A stretch of 64,000 nucleotides of DNA from Ottowia thiooxydans DSM 14619 (GTDB lineage Bacteria > Pseudomonadota > Gammaproteobacteria > Burkholderiales > Burkholderiaceae_C), in contig NZ_KE383943.1 in the NCBI RefSeq assembly GCF_000422885.1, forward strand, positions 124,001 to 188,000, given 5' to 3'. Made by a program: the position numbers and the translations under genes. Shown piece by piece: positions 35,884 to 44,466 of this stretch (position 1 is its first letter; each line of letters starts with the position of its first letter). The notes beneath the pieces were generated by a model. The model saw only the letters and a program-made list of their open reading frames with translations. It ran no database searches and was not told the DNA's origin.

Positions 35884-37142
35884 GTTCAATCGACTTTTAT
35901 CGTGCATTTGAAGAGCGGTATCGTGGCTCGCGCGAATTGATTCGCAAGCGCCAGGAAGCTTATCTGCCATTTATTGAGCCGTTGCGGGCGATTTATCAAC
36001 CGACGACTGCCGTGGACCTTGGGTGTGGTCGGGGCGAATGGCTTGAGTTGCTGCAGGGCGCCGGTTTTCAGGCCGAAGGCGTCGATCTTGACGCCGGGAT
36101 GCTTGCCGCTTGCACGGAACTCGGCTTGTCGGTGAACTTGGCCGAGGCCGTTGCCCACCTGGAATCCCTTGGTGACGAATCTCAGTGCATTGTGTCCGGG
36201 TTCCACATCGTCGAGCATATTTCGTTCGACCAACTTCAAGCGCTTGTGATGCACTCGCTTCGGGTGTTAAAGCCGGGTGGTTTGCTTATTCTTGAGACAC
36301 CGAATCCTGAAAATCTGGTGGTTGGCACCAGTAGTTTTTATCTAGATCCCACGCACCTGCGGCCGATCCCTCCCTTGCTGTTGGCTTTCCTACCCGAGCA
36401 TCATGGCTTCGCGCGTGTCCATACCGTACGACTGCAGGAGTCGCAGGAACTACACCAGCAAAACGATATCTCCTTGATGGATGTGCTCGGCGGTGTCAGC
36501 CCCGACTACGCCGTGGTAGCCCAAAAAGCGGGTGTTCCTGAAATCATGGCTGGCTTTGACGCCGCGTTTGCCACACATTACGGCATCGAGCTGAACGCGC
36601 TTTCAGGGCGGTACGATGGCACGCTGCAACGGAGAATGAGTGCGCTGGACCAGCGTATCGCGAACGCTGAAGCACAGGCGGGTGGAATGGTTGATGCCCT
36701 GAGGCGCATCACCGCACTGCAAGACCGCCTGCTAGAAGCCAACACACAGCTGACGCGCTTGCAGGAGCAAGAACAGCGTGCCGCAGCTGCAGCAGCGAAT
36801 GCCAACTATCAACAAAAAAAACGTATCGATGAGCTGAGCTCCACCGCGGACCAATTATTGCAACGTGCTGGCGTACTGGAGGCCGAGCGCGATGCCCTGC
36901 GGCAAAGCGCCTCTTGGCGGATCACCGCACCCTTGCGCGTTGTTTTAGCATGGCTTCAGCATTTTGGGCTCGCTTTGAGGGGCGGCGCGAATCGTAGTAC
37001 TGCGGTGCCCGGTGCGTCTGTGGATTCACTGCAGGTAGTGCGAGTTGATGCGCTCTCAACGCCAAAGTTGGACGACCTCACACCCCATGCCCGCCGGATT
37101 CATGCCGATCTTCAGGCAACGATTAAGAATAATAGAGAATAG
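35880..37142 (+). CDS. SAM methyltransferase with C-terminal coiled coil (chain-terminating type)
   Basis: 420 residues. The class I methyltransferase is at about 20-230: AVDLGCGRGEWLELL is the SAM-binding loop, and VSGFHIVEHI and LLILETPNPENL follow. From about 240 to 345 there is a long heptad-like coiled coil rich in Glu, Gln, Leu and Ala, then SASWRITAPLRVV and a possible amphipathic end. This layout resembles WbdD of the O8/O9a systems without its kinase domain. It probably caps the growing polysaccharide with a methyl group and may set chain length. It overlaps wzt. Confidence 0.85.
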   Translation: MSSIDFYRAFEERYRGSRELIRKRQEAYLPFIEPLRAIYQPTTAVDLGCGRGEWLELLQGAGFQAEGVDLDAGMLAACTELGLSVNLAEAVAHLESLGDESQCIVSGFHIVEHISFDQLQALVMHSLRVLKPGGLLILETPNPENLVVGTSSFYLDPTHLRPIPPLLLAFLPEHHGFARVHTVRLQESQELHQQNDISLMDVLGGVSPDYAVVAQKAGVPEIMAGFDAAFATHYGIELNALSGRYDGTLQRRMSALDQRIANAEAQAGGMVDALRRITALQDRLLEANTQLTRLQEQEQRAAAAAANANYQQKKRIDELSSTADQLLQRAGVLEAERDALRQSASWRITAPLRVVLAWLQHFGLALRGGANRSTAVPGASVDSLQVVRVDALSTPKLDDLTPHARRIHADLQATIKNNRE

Positions 37143-37156
37143 AGGAGGAACAGTTG

Positions 37157-40100
37157 ATGCGTATCGTCATCGACATGCAGGGCGCACAGACGGAAAGCCG
37201 TTTTCGCGGTATAGGCCGCTACACCTTGGCCTTCGCACAGGCGGTGGTTCGCAATCGCGGCGAGCATGAAGTCGTCCTGGCCTTGAGTGGTTTGTTCCCC
37301 GACGCCATCGAACCCATTCGAGCGGCATTTGATGGCCTGTTGCCGCAAGAAAATATCCGTCTATGGTCCGCCCCCGGTCCAGTCAGCGCCGAGCACTCTG
37401 GTAACGACGACCGCCGTGAGACGGCGAAGCTGATTCGCGAGGCCTTTCTGGCCAGCCTGCAGCCGGACGTGATCCACATCACCAGCCTGTTCGAAGGCTA
37501 TGCCGACGACGCCGTGACCAGCATCGGCGAATTCGACGCAGATACGCCGGTCAGTGTCACTCTGTACGATCTCATCCCATTGTTGAATCCGGGGCAATAC
37601 CTCACGCCCAACCCGCGCTACGCCAGCAGCTATGAACGAAAAATAGCGTTCCTGCGCCGGGCCACGTTGATGCTGGCGATTTCGGAACACGCCCGGCAAG
37701 AGGGCGTAGATGCGCTGGAGGGGAGCTCTGGCCCAATTACCAATGTCGGCACGGCCATTGGTGATGAATTTCACCCGGTTGACGTCACGCCGGAGCGATC
37801 GGAGAGCTTGCTTAACAGGATAGGAGCCACACGCGCAGTAGTGCTCTACACAGGCGGGGCCGACGAACGCAAAAACCTGTCTCGCCTGATCGAGGCCTGG
37901 GCGAATTTGCCCGTGTCATTGCGCCAGACCCACCAACTACTCTTTGCAGGGAGAATGCCCCAAAGCAGTGTCGTCGAGCTGCGGCAAATTGCGCATCGCC
38001 ACGGGCTGCTGGACGACGAGCTGCTGTTCAGTGGCTATGTGAGTGATGAAGAGCTGGTGCAGCTGTACAACCTGTGCAAACTTTACGTATTCCCTTCATG
38101 GCATGAAGGGTTTGGACTGCCTGTTTTGGAGGCAATGGCCTGCGGCGCGCCGGTCATCGGGGCCAACACCACCAGCCTGCCGGAAGTCATAGGCCTGGAA
38201 GCGGCTTTGTTTGACCCGTTTAAGGTCACGTCCATTCGCGACAAGATCCAGGCAGCTCTGACCGACGAGGCATTTCTAGGCGCGTTACGTACCCATGGTC
38301 TCGCGCAAAGCAAGCGGTTCTCCTGGGACGCCACAGCACAGCGAGCCATTGCAGCCTGGGAGGGGGTGGTAGCGTCCACTGCAAGGGGAAAGATCGCTTT
38401 GCCCTGCATTGGTGATCACATGCACAAAAATCTGCTCAACGCCATCACTCGTCACCTCGGGGTAGTTGAGGATCAAGCACTGGTTGCGCTCGCTGCGCAT
38501 CTAGCTCAGAACGAAAATGCTGGTATCGAACGTCAACTGTTGGTTGATATCTCTGAACTTTGCCAGCGCGATGCGGCTACTGGTGTCCAGCGTGTCGTGC
38601 GTAGCTACCTTCACCACTTGCTGCGAGATCCGCCTCGCGGTTTTAGAGTGCAGCCGGTATATGCCACACAGACCGACGGCTACCGCTATGCCCAAGCGTA
38701 CATCGCGAAAATGCTGGATCAGTCAAGGCCAATCGATAAGGACGCACCCATTCGCTGGAAGCGCGGGGACCTTTTCTTCGGACTGGATATGCAGCACCAT
38801 GTCCAACTTGCGCATGCGGGCACCTACGCCCAAATGCGGCGAGAGGGCGTAATTGTCAAGTTTCTGGTCTATGACCTGCTACCTATCCAACTGGCAGATT
38901 TCTTTAAGGACAACAACGCGAAGGCATTGCACGAGCAATGGCTGACGATGATCGCGTCGCAGGATGAAGCGATCTGCATTTCGAAGGCCACCGCCGACGC
39001 CTATGAGGATTGGATATCCCGCAACGAGATAAAGGCCGCAACCCGGTTTTCTACAGACTGGGTACACATGGGGGCAGACCTTGAAGGCTCAAACCCTTCT
39101 GTTGGTTTACCGCAGGACGCGGCAGGCATCCTGGAGATCCTGAGCTCTCGACCCACCTTTCTCACCGTGTCCACGCTTGAGCCTCGCAAGGCGCAAGGGC
39201 AAATTCTCGATGCTGTCGAAGAGCTTTGGGCCCGTGGTACCGACGTGAATCTTGTGTTCGTCGGTCAACAAGGATGGAAAATCGACGCGTTGGTCGATCG
39301 CATCGCTATTCACCCTGAGAACGGGAAACGTCTGTTCTGGCTTAAGGGTATTAGCGATGAATACCTTGGCCACGTCTATCAGGCCAGCGCCTGTTTGGTG
39401 GCCGCGAGCATTAACGAAGGGTATGGACTTCCACTGATCGAGGCCGCAAGGTACGGCACGCCCGTTATCGCGCGAGATATCCCTGTCTTTCGCGAGGTGG
39501 CCGCTGAGTCAGCGTTCTACTTCAACGGCGAAACAGGTGAACAACTGGCCTCTGCGCTACTCGAATGGCTGGAACTTCATCGCAGCGGTAGTGCGCCGCT
39601 GTCAATCGATATGCGCTGGTCGACCTGGCAACAGAGTACAGAATCGCTGAAAGCTGCTCTGATCGAACGGCATTATCCTCGGCACCAGCTGTTGGTCGAT
39701 ATCTCTGAATTGGCGCAGCGGGACGCACGAACCGGTATTCAGCGCGTGGTCCGCAGCATTCTGAGTGAGTGGGTAAAACACCCACCTCAAGGGTTCAGTG
39801 TGGAACCAGTTTACGCCACCATCGATCAACCGTACCGATATGCTCGGAAATTTACTGCGCGATTCATGGGCGATTCAGAGGTAGAAATTTCCGACGAACC
39901 TATTGATTATCAAGCAGGAGATGTCTTTCTTGGACTTGATTTAAATCATATTGTTCCAAAAGTGCATGAAAATTATCTGCGAGGCCTGGATCTCGCAGGG
40001 GTTAATGTGCAGTTTCTAGTGTACGACTTACTGCCGATTCAATTTCCGGAGTTTTGGGGGCACACAAACCCGGTCCACCTGGTAGTCGCGGATTGGATGA

Positions 40101-40876
40101 AACTAGTTGCCAGCTTTGGAGGCGTCGTTTGCATATCGGAAAATGTTGCACACGAGTTTTCAAGTTGGATGAAAAGAAATAACGTAGAGCGCAAAAGAGA
40201 AATAAACATTCGTTGGTTTCATCTTGGAGCTGACCACGAAAATTCAGTTCCAAGCCAAGGCCTGCCTGAAAATGCGGACTCCTTCTTGTTGGCCATAAAA
40301 AAATGTACGAGCTTTCTTATGGTGGGGACATTGGAGCCTCGAAAAGGGCATCAGCAAGTCCTTGACGCATTTGAGATTCTGTGGAAAACCGAATCAAATA
40401 TAAGTCTGGTCATCGTTGGGAAGCAGGGCTGGATGGTCGAGGATTTGGTGGACCGTATTCGTACCCATAAGGAATTGGGGAAACGTCTTTTCTGGCTAGA
40501 CAGCATCAGCGATGAATACCTCGAACAAATCTATGCGTCTAGCAGTTGCTTAATTGCCGCGTCTTATGGAGAGGGCTTTGGTCTTCCATTGATTGAAGCT
40601 GCGCAGCATAAACTTCCTGTCATGGCAAGAGATATTCCAGTGTTTCGCGAGGTCGCGGGAGAACACGCCTTCTATTTTGCCTCCGAAAAATCAGAGGAGA
40701 TGGCAGTGAGTTTGGGAATATGGCTTGCGCTGTTCAATAATGGGCAACACCCAAGATCAGATTTGATGCCATGGTTAACATGGAAAGAGAGTTCCTTGCA
40801 ACTTGCGCGAATTATTTCCGGCGATTATAAAAATCTAGAGATTGCTCACACATATTCGATAATGAGCGACGCGTAG
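37157..40876 (+). CDS. Three-module GT4 glycosyltransferase
   Basis: 1239 residues with three GT4-type transferase modules in one chain. Module 1 covers about 1-420 with HEGFGLPVLEAMACGAPVIG. Module 2 starts near 463 (LLVDISELCQRDAATGVQRV) with its nucleotide-sugar block at 754 (NEGYGLPLIEAA). Module 3 starts near 847 (LLVDISELAQRDARTGIQRV) with the block at 1139 (GEGFGLPLIEAA). Modules 2 and 3 are tandem copies about 384 residues apart; both end with ARDIPVFREVA. Such multi-domain enzymes polymerise mannose- or rhamnose-type O-antigens. AGAGGAGG precedes the ATG. The third module drifts from G+C-rich to A+T-rich after about 39.85 kb. Confidence 0.9.
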   Translation: MRIVIDMQGAQTESRFRGIGRYTLAFAQAVVRNRGEHEVVLALSGLFPDAIEPIRAAFDGLLPQENIRLWSAPGPVSAEHSGNDDRRETAKLIREAFLASLQPDVIHITSLFEGYADDAVTSIGEFDADTPVSVTLYDLIPLLNPGQYLTPNPRYASSYERKIAFLRRATLMLAISEHARQEGVDALEGSSGPITNVGTAIGDEFHPVDVTPERSESLLNRIGATRAVVLYTGGADERKNLSRLIEAWANLPVSLRQTHQLLFAGRMPQSSVVELRQIAHRHGLLDDELLFSGYVSDEELVQLYNLCKLYVFPSWHEGFGLPVLEAMACGAPVIGANTTSLPEVIGLEAALFDPFKVTSIRDKIQAALTDEAFLGALRTHGLAQSKRFSWDATAQRAIAAWEGVVASTARGKIALPCIGDHMHKNLLNAITRHLGVVEDQALVALAAHLAQNENAGIERQLLVDISELCQRDAATGVQRVVRSYLHHLLRDPPRGFRVQPVYATQTDGYRYAQAYIAKMLDQSRPIDKDAPIRWKRGDLFFGLDMQHHVQLAHAGTYAQMRREGVIVKFLVYDLLPIQLADFFKDNNAKALHEQWLTMIASQDEAICISKATADAYEDWISRNEIKAATRFSTDWVHMGADLEGSNPSVGLPQDAAGILEILSSRPTFLTVSTLEPRKAQGQILDAVEELWARGTDVNLVFVGQQGWKIDALVDRIAIHPENGKRLFWLKGISDEYLGHVYQASACLVAASINEGYGLPLIEAARYGTPVIARDIPVFREVAAESAFYFNGETGEQLASALLEWLELHRSGSAPLSIDMRWSTWQQSTESLKAALIERHYPRHQLLVDISELAQRDARTGIQRVVRSILSEWVKHPPQGFSVEPVYATIDQPYRYARKFTARFMGDSEVEISDEPIDYQAGDVFLGLDLNHIVPKVHENYLRGLDLAGVNVQFLVYDLLPIQFPEFWGHTNPVHLVVADWMKLVASFGGVVCISENVAHEFSSWMKRNNVERKREINIRWFHLGADHENSVPSQGLPENADSFLLAIKKCTSFLMVGTLEPRKGHQQVLDAFEILWKTESNISLVIVGKQGWMVEDLVDRIRTHKELGKRLFWLDSISDEYLEQIYASSSCLIAASYGEGFGLPLIEAAQHKLPVMARDIPVFREVAGEHAFYFASEKSEEMAVSLGIWLALFNNGQHPRSDLMPWLTWKESSLQLARIISGDYKNLEIAHTYSIMSDA

Positions 40877-40973
40877 TTCAGTGAATAAGGCAATGCAAAC
40901 CGAGGCGTGAGCGCTAGCAAAATTCGTCGCGACACAATTAGTCAATTCGCTGCTATATACCACCTGAATTTAG

Positions 40974-41693
40974 ATGTTTAGAGTAAAAAATTTTATTGTC
41001 ATTGGTAATGGGATGATTGCCAATGAATTCGTGGAAAACGCTGACAAAGGGCTTTCATTTTGCCTCTATGCAGCGGGCGTGTCAAATTCACAATGCAGAG
41101 ATGCGAAGGAGTTTGAACGGGATGCAGAGCGCTTATATGAAGCGCTGCAACTGATCCCGAAGGACTTGCCGCTTTTTTATATTAGTACCTGCTCTATAAA
41201 TGATGCACCTCTTCCTCTGAGCCAGTACATAGCGCATAAAGTACGTATGGAGAAAATGGTTCTGAGTCGTCCTAACGCTCGAATCATCAGGCTGACGCAG
41301 GTTGCAGGAGTTTCTCCTAATCCTCATACGCTACTCAATCATATATTTAACAAAATTAAAAATAAAGAGTCCATTTCAGTATGGAGAAACTCCACGCGGA
41401 ATCTCATAGACGTAAAAGACGTTCGAAGGATCGTGTTGGATATTATTCGTGATGTTCCCATTGAAGAAATCCCAAGTATTGTGAATGTGGCAAATACTTG
41501 TGAAATTTCGATTATGGAATTGATAGATAAATTCGAATCAGTATTGGGTATCCCCGCCAGGAGGGAGATTACGGATGCGGGTGATGAAATGAAAGTAAAC
41601 GTCGATTGGATTCGCCCGATCCTGGTTCGTGGCGGGATAAATTTCGATCGCGGCTATATAGAGAATATGATTAGACACTACTATGCTGAATAA
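40974..41693 (+). CDS. NAD-dependent epimerase/reductase-like (SDR) protein
   Basis: 239 residues of an extended short-chain dehydrogenase type. The N-terminal nucleotide motif is IVIGNGMIA. LFYISTCSINDAPLP holds the Ser position, and YIAHKVRMEK contains the Tyr-x-x-x-Lys pair. NLIDVKDVRRIVLDII is the usual C-terminal block of NAD-dependent epimerases. It is shorter than most sugar epimerases (about 300), so it could be a reductase or a reduced epimerase. The ribosome site is weak. Strongly A+T-rich, it starts the decoration half of the locus; its end overlaps the next gene. Confidence 0.75.
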   Translation: MFRVKNFIVIGNGMIANEFVENADKGLSFCLYAAGVSNSQCRDAKEFERDAERLYEALQLIPKDLPLFYISTCSINDAPLPLSQYIAHKVRMEKMVLSRPNARIIRLTQVAGVSPNPHTLLNHIFNKIKNKESISVWRNSTRNLIDVKDVRRIVLDIIRDVPIEEIPSIVNVANTCEISIMELIDKFESVLGIPARREITDAGDEMKVNVDWIRPILVRGGINFDRGYIENMIRHYYAE

Positions 41694-42615
41694 TAATTTA
41701 AAACTATCAATTGTTGTTCCTGTGTATCGCAGTGAAAAAATATTACATCTATTGGCAGAACGAATCGACTCCGTTTTTGGAGGCTCCAACCCGCAAATGG
41801 AGTTGATCCTTGTGGATGATCGAAGCCCTGACGATAGCTGGAGGGTGATAGAGGAACTCTCTCGAACGTATGGATTCGTCCGAGGCGTTCAATTAAGCCG
41901 AAACGCAGGTCAGCATAATGCCATCATGGCAGGGTTATCCGTCAGCGTTGGGGAAATTGTTGTTCTAATGGATGATGACCTACAGCACCCACCTGAGGAT
42001 ATACCGCGACTAGTGGCAGAAATTGAGAAAGGAAATGATGTCTGCTACACGCATTATAGAAATCGTAAGCACGAAGCGTGGAAGAAATGGGGTAGCCGAT
42101 TTAATGACAAGGTTGCCAACTTATTGTTAAACAAACCGGATTGGCTATATCTTTCATCATTCAAAGCTTTGCACCGCCGAGTGGTGGACGAAGTAAAAAA
42201 ATATAGTGGGCCATACGCATACGTTGACGGATTGATTTTAGGTGTTACAGATAGGATTGCTAGTATAGATATCGACCATGGAAATCGGCATAGCGGTGCG
42301 GGAAATTATAATCTGAAAACGTCTATCTCACTATGGCTGAAAATGGCCACCAGTTTTTCAGTTTTCCCTTTAAGACTGGCAACATTTGTGGGATTGATTC
42401 TCGCGGCAATAAGTGCACTGATAGCAATATTTATTATTCTTAGAAAAATTTTTCACCCGGACGTTCCCGCTGGATGGTCTTCCCTGATTGTTGTAACGCT
42501 ATTCATGGGAGGCATTCAGATGGCCTTTCTCGGGCTGTTAGGCGAGTATTTAGGAAGGGCTTATCTGAATCTTAATAAAAAACCTCAGTTTGTTATTAGG
42601 CAAATTACAAAATGA
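41683..42615 (+). CDS. GtrB/ArnC-like GT2 polyprenyl-phosphate glycosyltransferase
   Basis: 310 residues. The GT2 domain has LSIVVPVYRSEKILHLLAER, LILVDDRSPDDSW and VVLMDDDLQHPPEDIPRLV, where DDD is the metal-binding motif. Two C-terminal membrane helices follow (about 225-250 and 265-290), ending LGEYLGRAYLNLNKKPQFVI. This is the architecture of enzymes that load a sugar on undecaprenyl phosphate for transfer in the periplasm. The partner flippase GtrA is encoded 1.4 kb downstream, and a large periplasm-facing membrane protein follows it. Confidence 0.88.
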   Translation: MLNNNLKLSIVVPVYRSEKILHLLAERIDSVFGGSNPQMELILVDDRSPDDSWRVIEELSRTYGFVRGVQLSRNAGQHNAIMAGLSVSVGEIVVLMDDDLQHPPEDIPRLVAEIEKGNDVCYTHYRNRKHEAWKKWGSRFNDKVANLLLNKPDWLYLSSFKALHRRVVDEVKKYSGPYAYVDGLILGVTDRIASIDIDHGNRHSGAGNYNLKTSISLWLKMATSFSVFPLRLATFVGLILAAISALIAIFIILRKIFHPDVPAGWSSLIVVTLFMGGIQMAFLGLLGEYLGRAYLNLNKKPQFVIRQITK

Positions 42616-43445
42616 CGTTGAAACACGAACCATTGGTCTCGATACTCGTCCCTACATATAATGGGGCGAAATACATACGTGCAACGCTCGAGTCTGTTCA
42701 GAGTCAGACCTATACGAATTGGGAAGTGATCGTCATGGACGATGCTTCGAATGACGACACAATTGATATTGTTAAAAGTATTGCTGAACCGCGAATTAAG
42801 ATATTTGATAAAAATGAAAATTTGGGTGCTCAGGGGAATTGGAACCGAGGTTTAAAACAAATTTCCGGTGAGTACTTTAAACTGTTGCCGCAAGATGATC
42901 TACTTAGTACGGACTGTCTAGAAGCTCAAGTTCGTGTATTTGCTGAAGATAAAGATCAGTCTATATCTCTTGTTTTTTCAAGCCGCCAAGTGATTGGGCC
43001 AAATGGTGATAGCCGGATGATTCGTGGTTTCGGAAGCAGTCCTTCCGGGAGAATCCCTTCTAAGGAAATCGTCCGAAAAAGTATCCGCGCTGGCGGAAAT
43101 TTAGTAGGAGAGCCTGGAAGCGGTCTAATGAGGGCTGCATTGGTTAATAAAATTGGACCCTATTCATCGGAGTTCCCATATGTTATTGATCTTGATTATT
43201 GGATCCGAGCGCTGAAACATGGCGATGGGTTCTATATTGCGAGACCATTGACGTGTTTTCGAGTTTCCCTTGGGGCTTGGAGCGTCAAGTTGGGGAACAA
43301 GCAGGTTGAAGACTATCGAAGGCTAGCGGAGAAGGTTTATAGAGACGGTGATTCGGGTATATCACCTCTCGAATTGAAGCTAGGCGTTCTTCGCTCGCGT
43401 ATAAATTCCTGGCTTCGCTTTGCATACTACAGATTTCTGACATGA
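42612..43445 (+). CDS. GT2-family glycosyltransferase
   Basis: Soluble GT-A transferase of 277 residues. Blocks: VSILVPTYNGAKYIRATLES, VIVMDDASNDDTIDIVKSI, and the DxD-like LPQDDLLSTDCLEAQVR. A following ligand region ends ARPLTCFRVSLGAWSV. No membrane helices are seen. The sugar and acceptor are unknown. It overlaps both neighbours by four bases. Confidence 0.88.
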   Translation: MTLKHEPLVSILVPTYNGAKYIRATLESVQSQTYTNWEVIVMDDASNDDTIDIVKSIAEPRIKIFDKNENLGAQGNWNRGLKQISGEYFKLLPQDDLLSTDCLEAQVRVFAEDKDQSISLVFSSRQVIGPNGDSRMIRGFGSSPSGRIPSKEIVRKSIRAGGNLVGEPGSGLMRAALVNKIGPYSSEFPYVIDLDYWIRALKHGDGFYIARPLTCFRVSLGAWSVKLGNKQVEDYRRLAEKVYRDGDSGISPLELKLGVLRSRINSWLRFAYYRFLT

Positions 43446-44065
43446 CCACTACTGAAGAAAAAGATGAGTACGGTAGCGACTATGCCGCCTGGCAAGTCGA
43501 TCGCTCAAACAGTTTTGTTCGGAGGCTGATCAAAGGGTTTTATATCCGTAAAGTTCTTTCCGAAATCGATGGACCAACAATAGACTTCGGATGCGGCGCG
43601 GGTCAAATTTTAAGAAAATTACCCAAACAATCGGTCGGGTTGGAGGTCAACAAATCTTTGGTTGAGTTGCACCGCCAACGGGGACTAGATGTCCGATTTT
43701 ACGATGCGTTTGCGGACGATTTTTCTTTCTCTTTATTAACGCCCGGTTTTTACAAAACGCTTGTGATTTCACACGTGCTCGAGCATTTTGAAAATGCTGA
43801 TGAGATTTTAAGAAGACTATGCAAAGGCGCATTGCTTCTTGGGCTAAATAAGATCGTAATCGTCGTGCCAGGAAAGGTGGGTTATGAATCTGATGCGACA
43901 CATAGAACGTATATTGATGCTGGTTGGGTTGATCGTCATAACCTGCGGCGGGTTGAAAGCTATGCGATTGAAAAGCTGAATTACTTTCCTGTCAATCAAC
44001 CTTCATTTGGGGATCGGTTTATTTACAACGAGATGCACTTGGTGTATTCGATTGAATCTAAATGA
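43442..44065 (+). CDS. Class I SAM-dependent methyltransferase
   Basis: 207 residues. The SAM motif is PTIDFGCGAGQILRKLPK, and VISHVLEHFENADEILRRL is the post-motif helix typical of ubiE/type-11 methyltransferases. The placement among glycosyltransferases suggests a sugar O- or N-methyltransferase; the acceptor is unknown. A+T-rich, it shares the four-base overlap pattern of the whole module. Confidence 0.8.
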   Translation: MTTTEEKDEYGSDYAAWQVDRSNSFVRRLIKGFYIRKVLSEIDGPTIDFGCGAGQILRKLPKQSVGLEVNKSLVELHRQRGLDVRFYDAFADDFSFSLLTPGFYKTLVISHVLEHFENADEILRRLCKGALLLGLNKIVIVVPGKVGYESDATHRTYIDAGWVDRHNLRRVESYAIEKLNYFPVNQPSFGDRFIYNEMHLVYSIESK

Positions 44066-44439
44066 TTAACCTGAGCCAAATCGATATACGGCAAATTTTA
44101 AGATTCCTGATGGTGGGAGGGCTAAATACAGCCTTCAGCTATTTTGTATATAGCCTGGCATTGTATGTTGGCTTGAATTTTATTTGGGCCAATCTGTGTG
44201 CAGTTGTTTGCGGGATACTTGTGAGTTTCAGGACGCAAGGGAAAATAGTTTTTAAGAAAACAGGCTCATACGCATTTATTCGCTATATCGGTTTTTGGTT
44301 CGTAATTTGGATTTTAAACATTTCATTGATTTGGGTTATAAAGCAATATATTAATGATCCATATGTGGCAGGGGCACTGGCTCTTGGCCCAATTGTAATT
44401 GCCTCGTACTTTATCCAGAAGTATTGGGTTTTTGCGTAA
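44062..44439 (+). CDS. GtrA-family flippase-like protein
   Basis: 125 residues with four membrane helices. The opening IRQILRFLMVGGLNTAFSYFV is the canonical GtrA N-terminus, and SYFIQKYWVFA is the canonical end. GtrA proteins are believed to flip undecaprenyl-phosphate-sugar made by GtrB. Here the GtrB-like enzyme is at 41683-42615 and the candidate periplasmic transferase follows directly, completing a three-part decoration set. Confidence 0.9.
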   Translation: MINLSQIDIRQILRFLMVGGLNTAFSYFVYSLALYVGLNFIWANLCAVVCGILVSFRTQGKIVFKKTGSYAFIRYIGFWFVIWILNISLIWVIKQYINDPYVAGALALGPIVIASYFIQKYWVFA

Positions 44440-44466
44440 ACCAAATTTATTTGTCTTGAATTTTGT

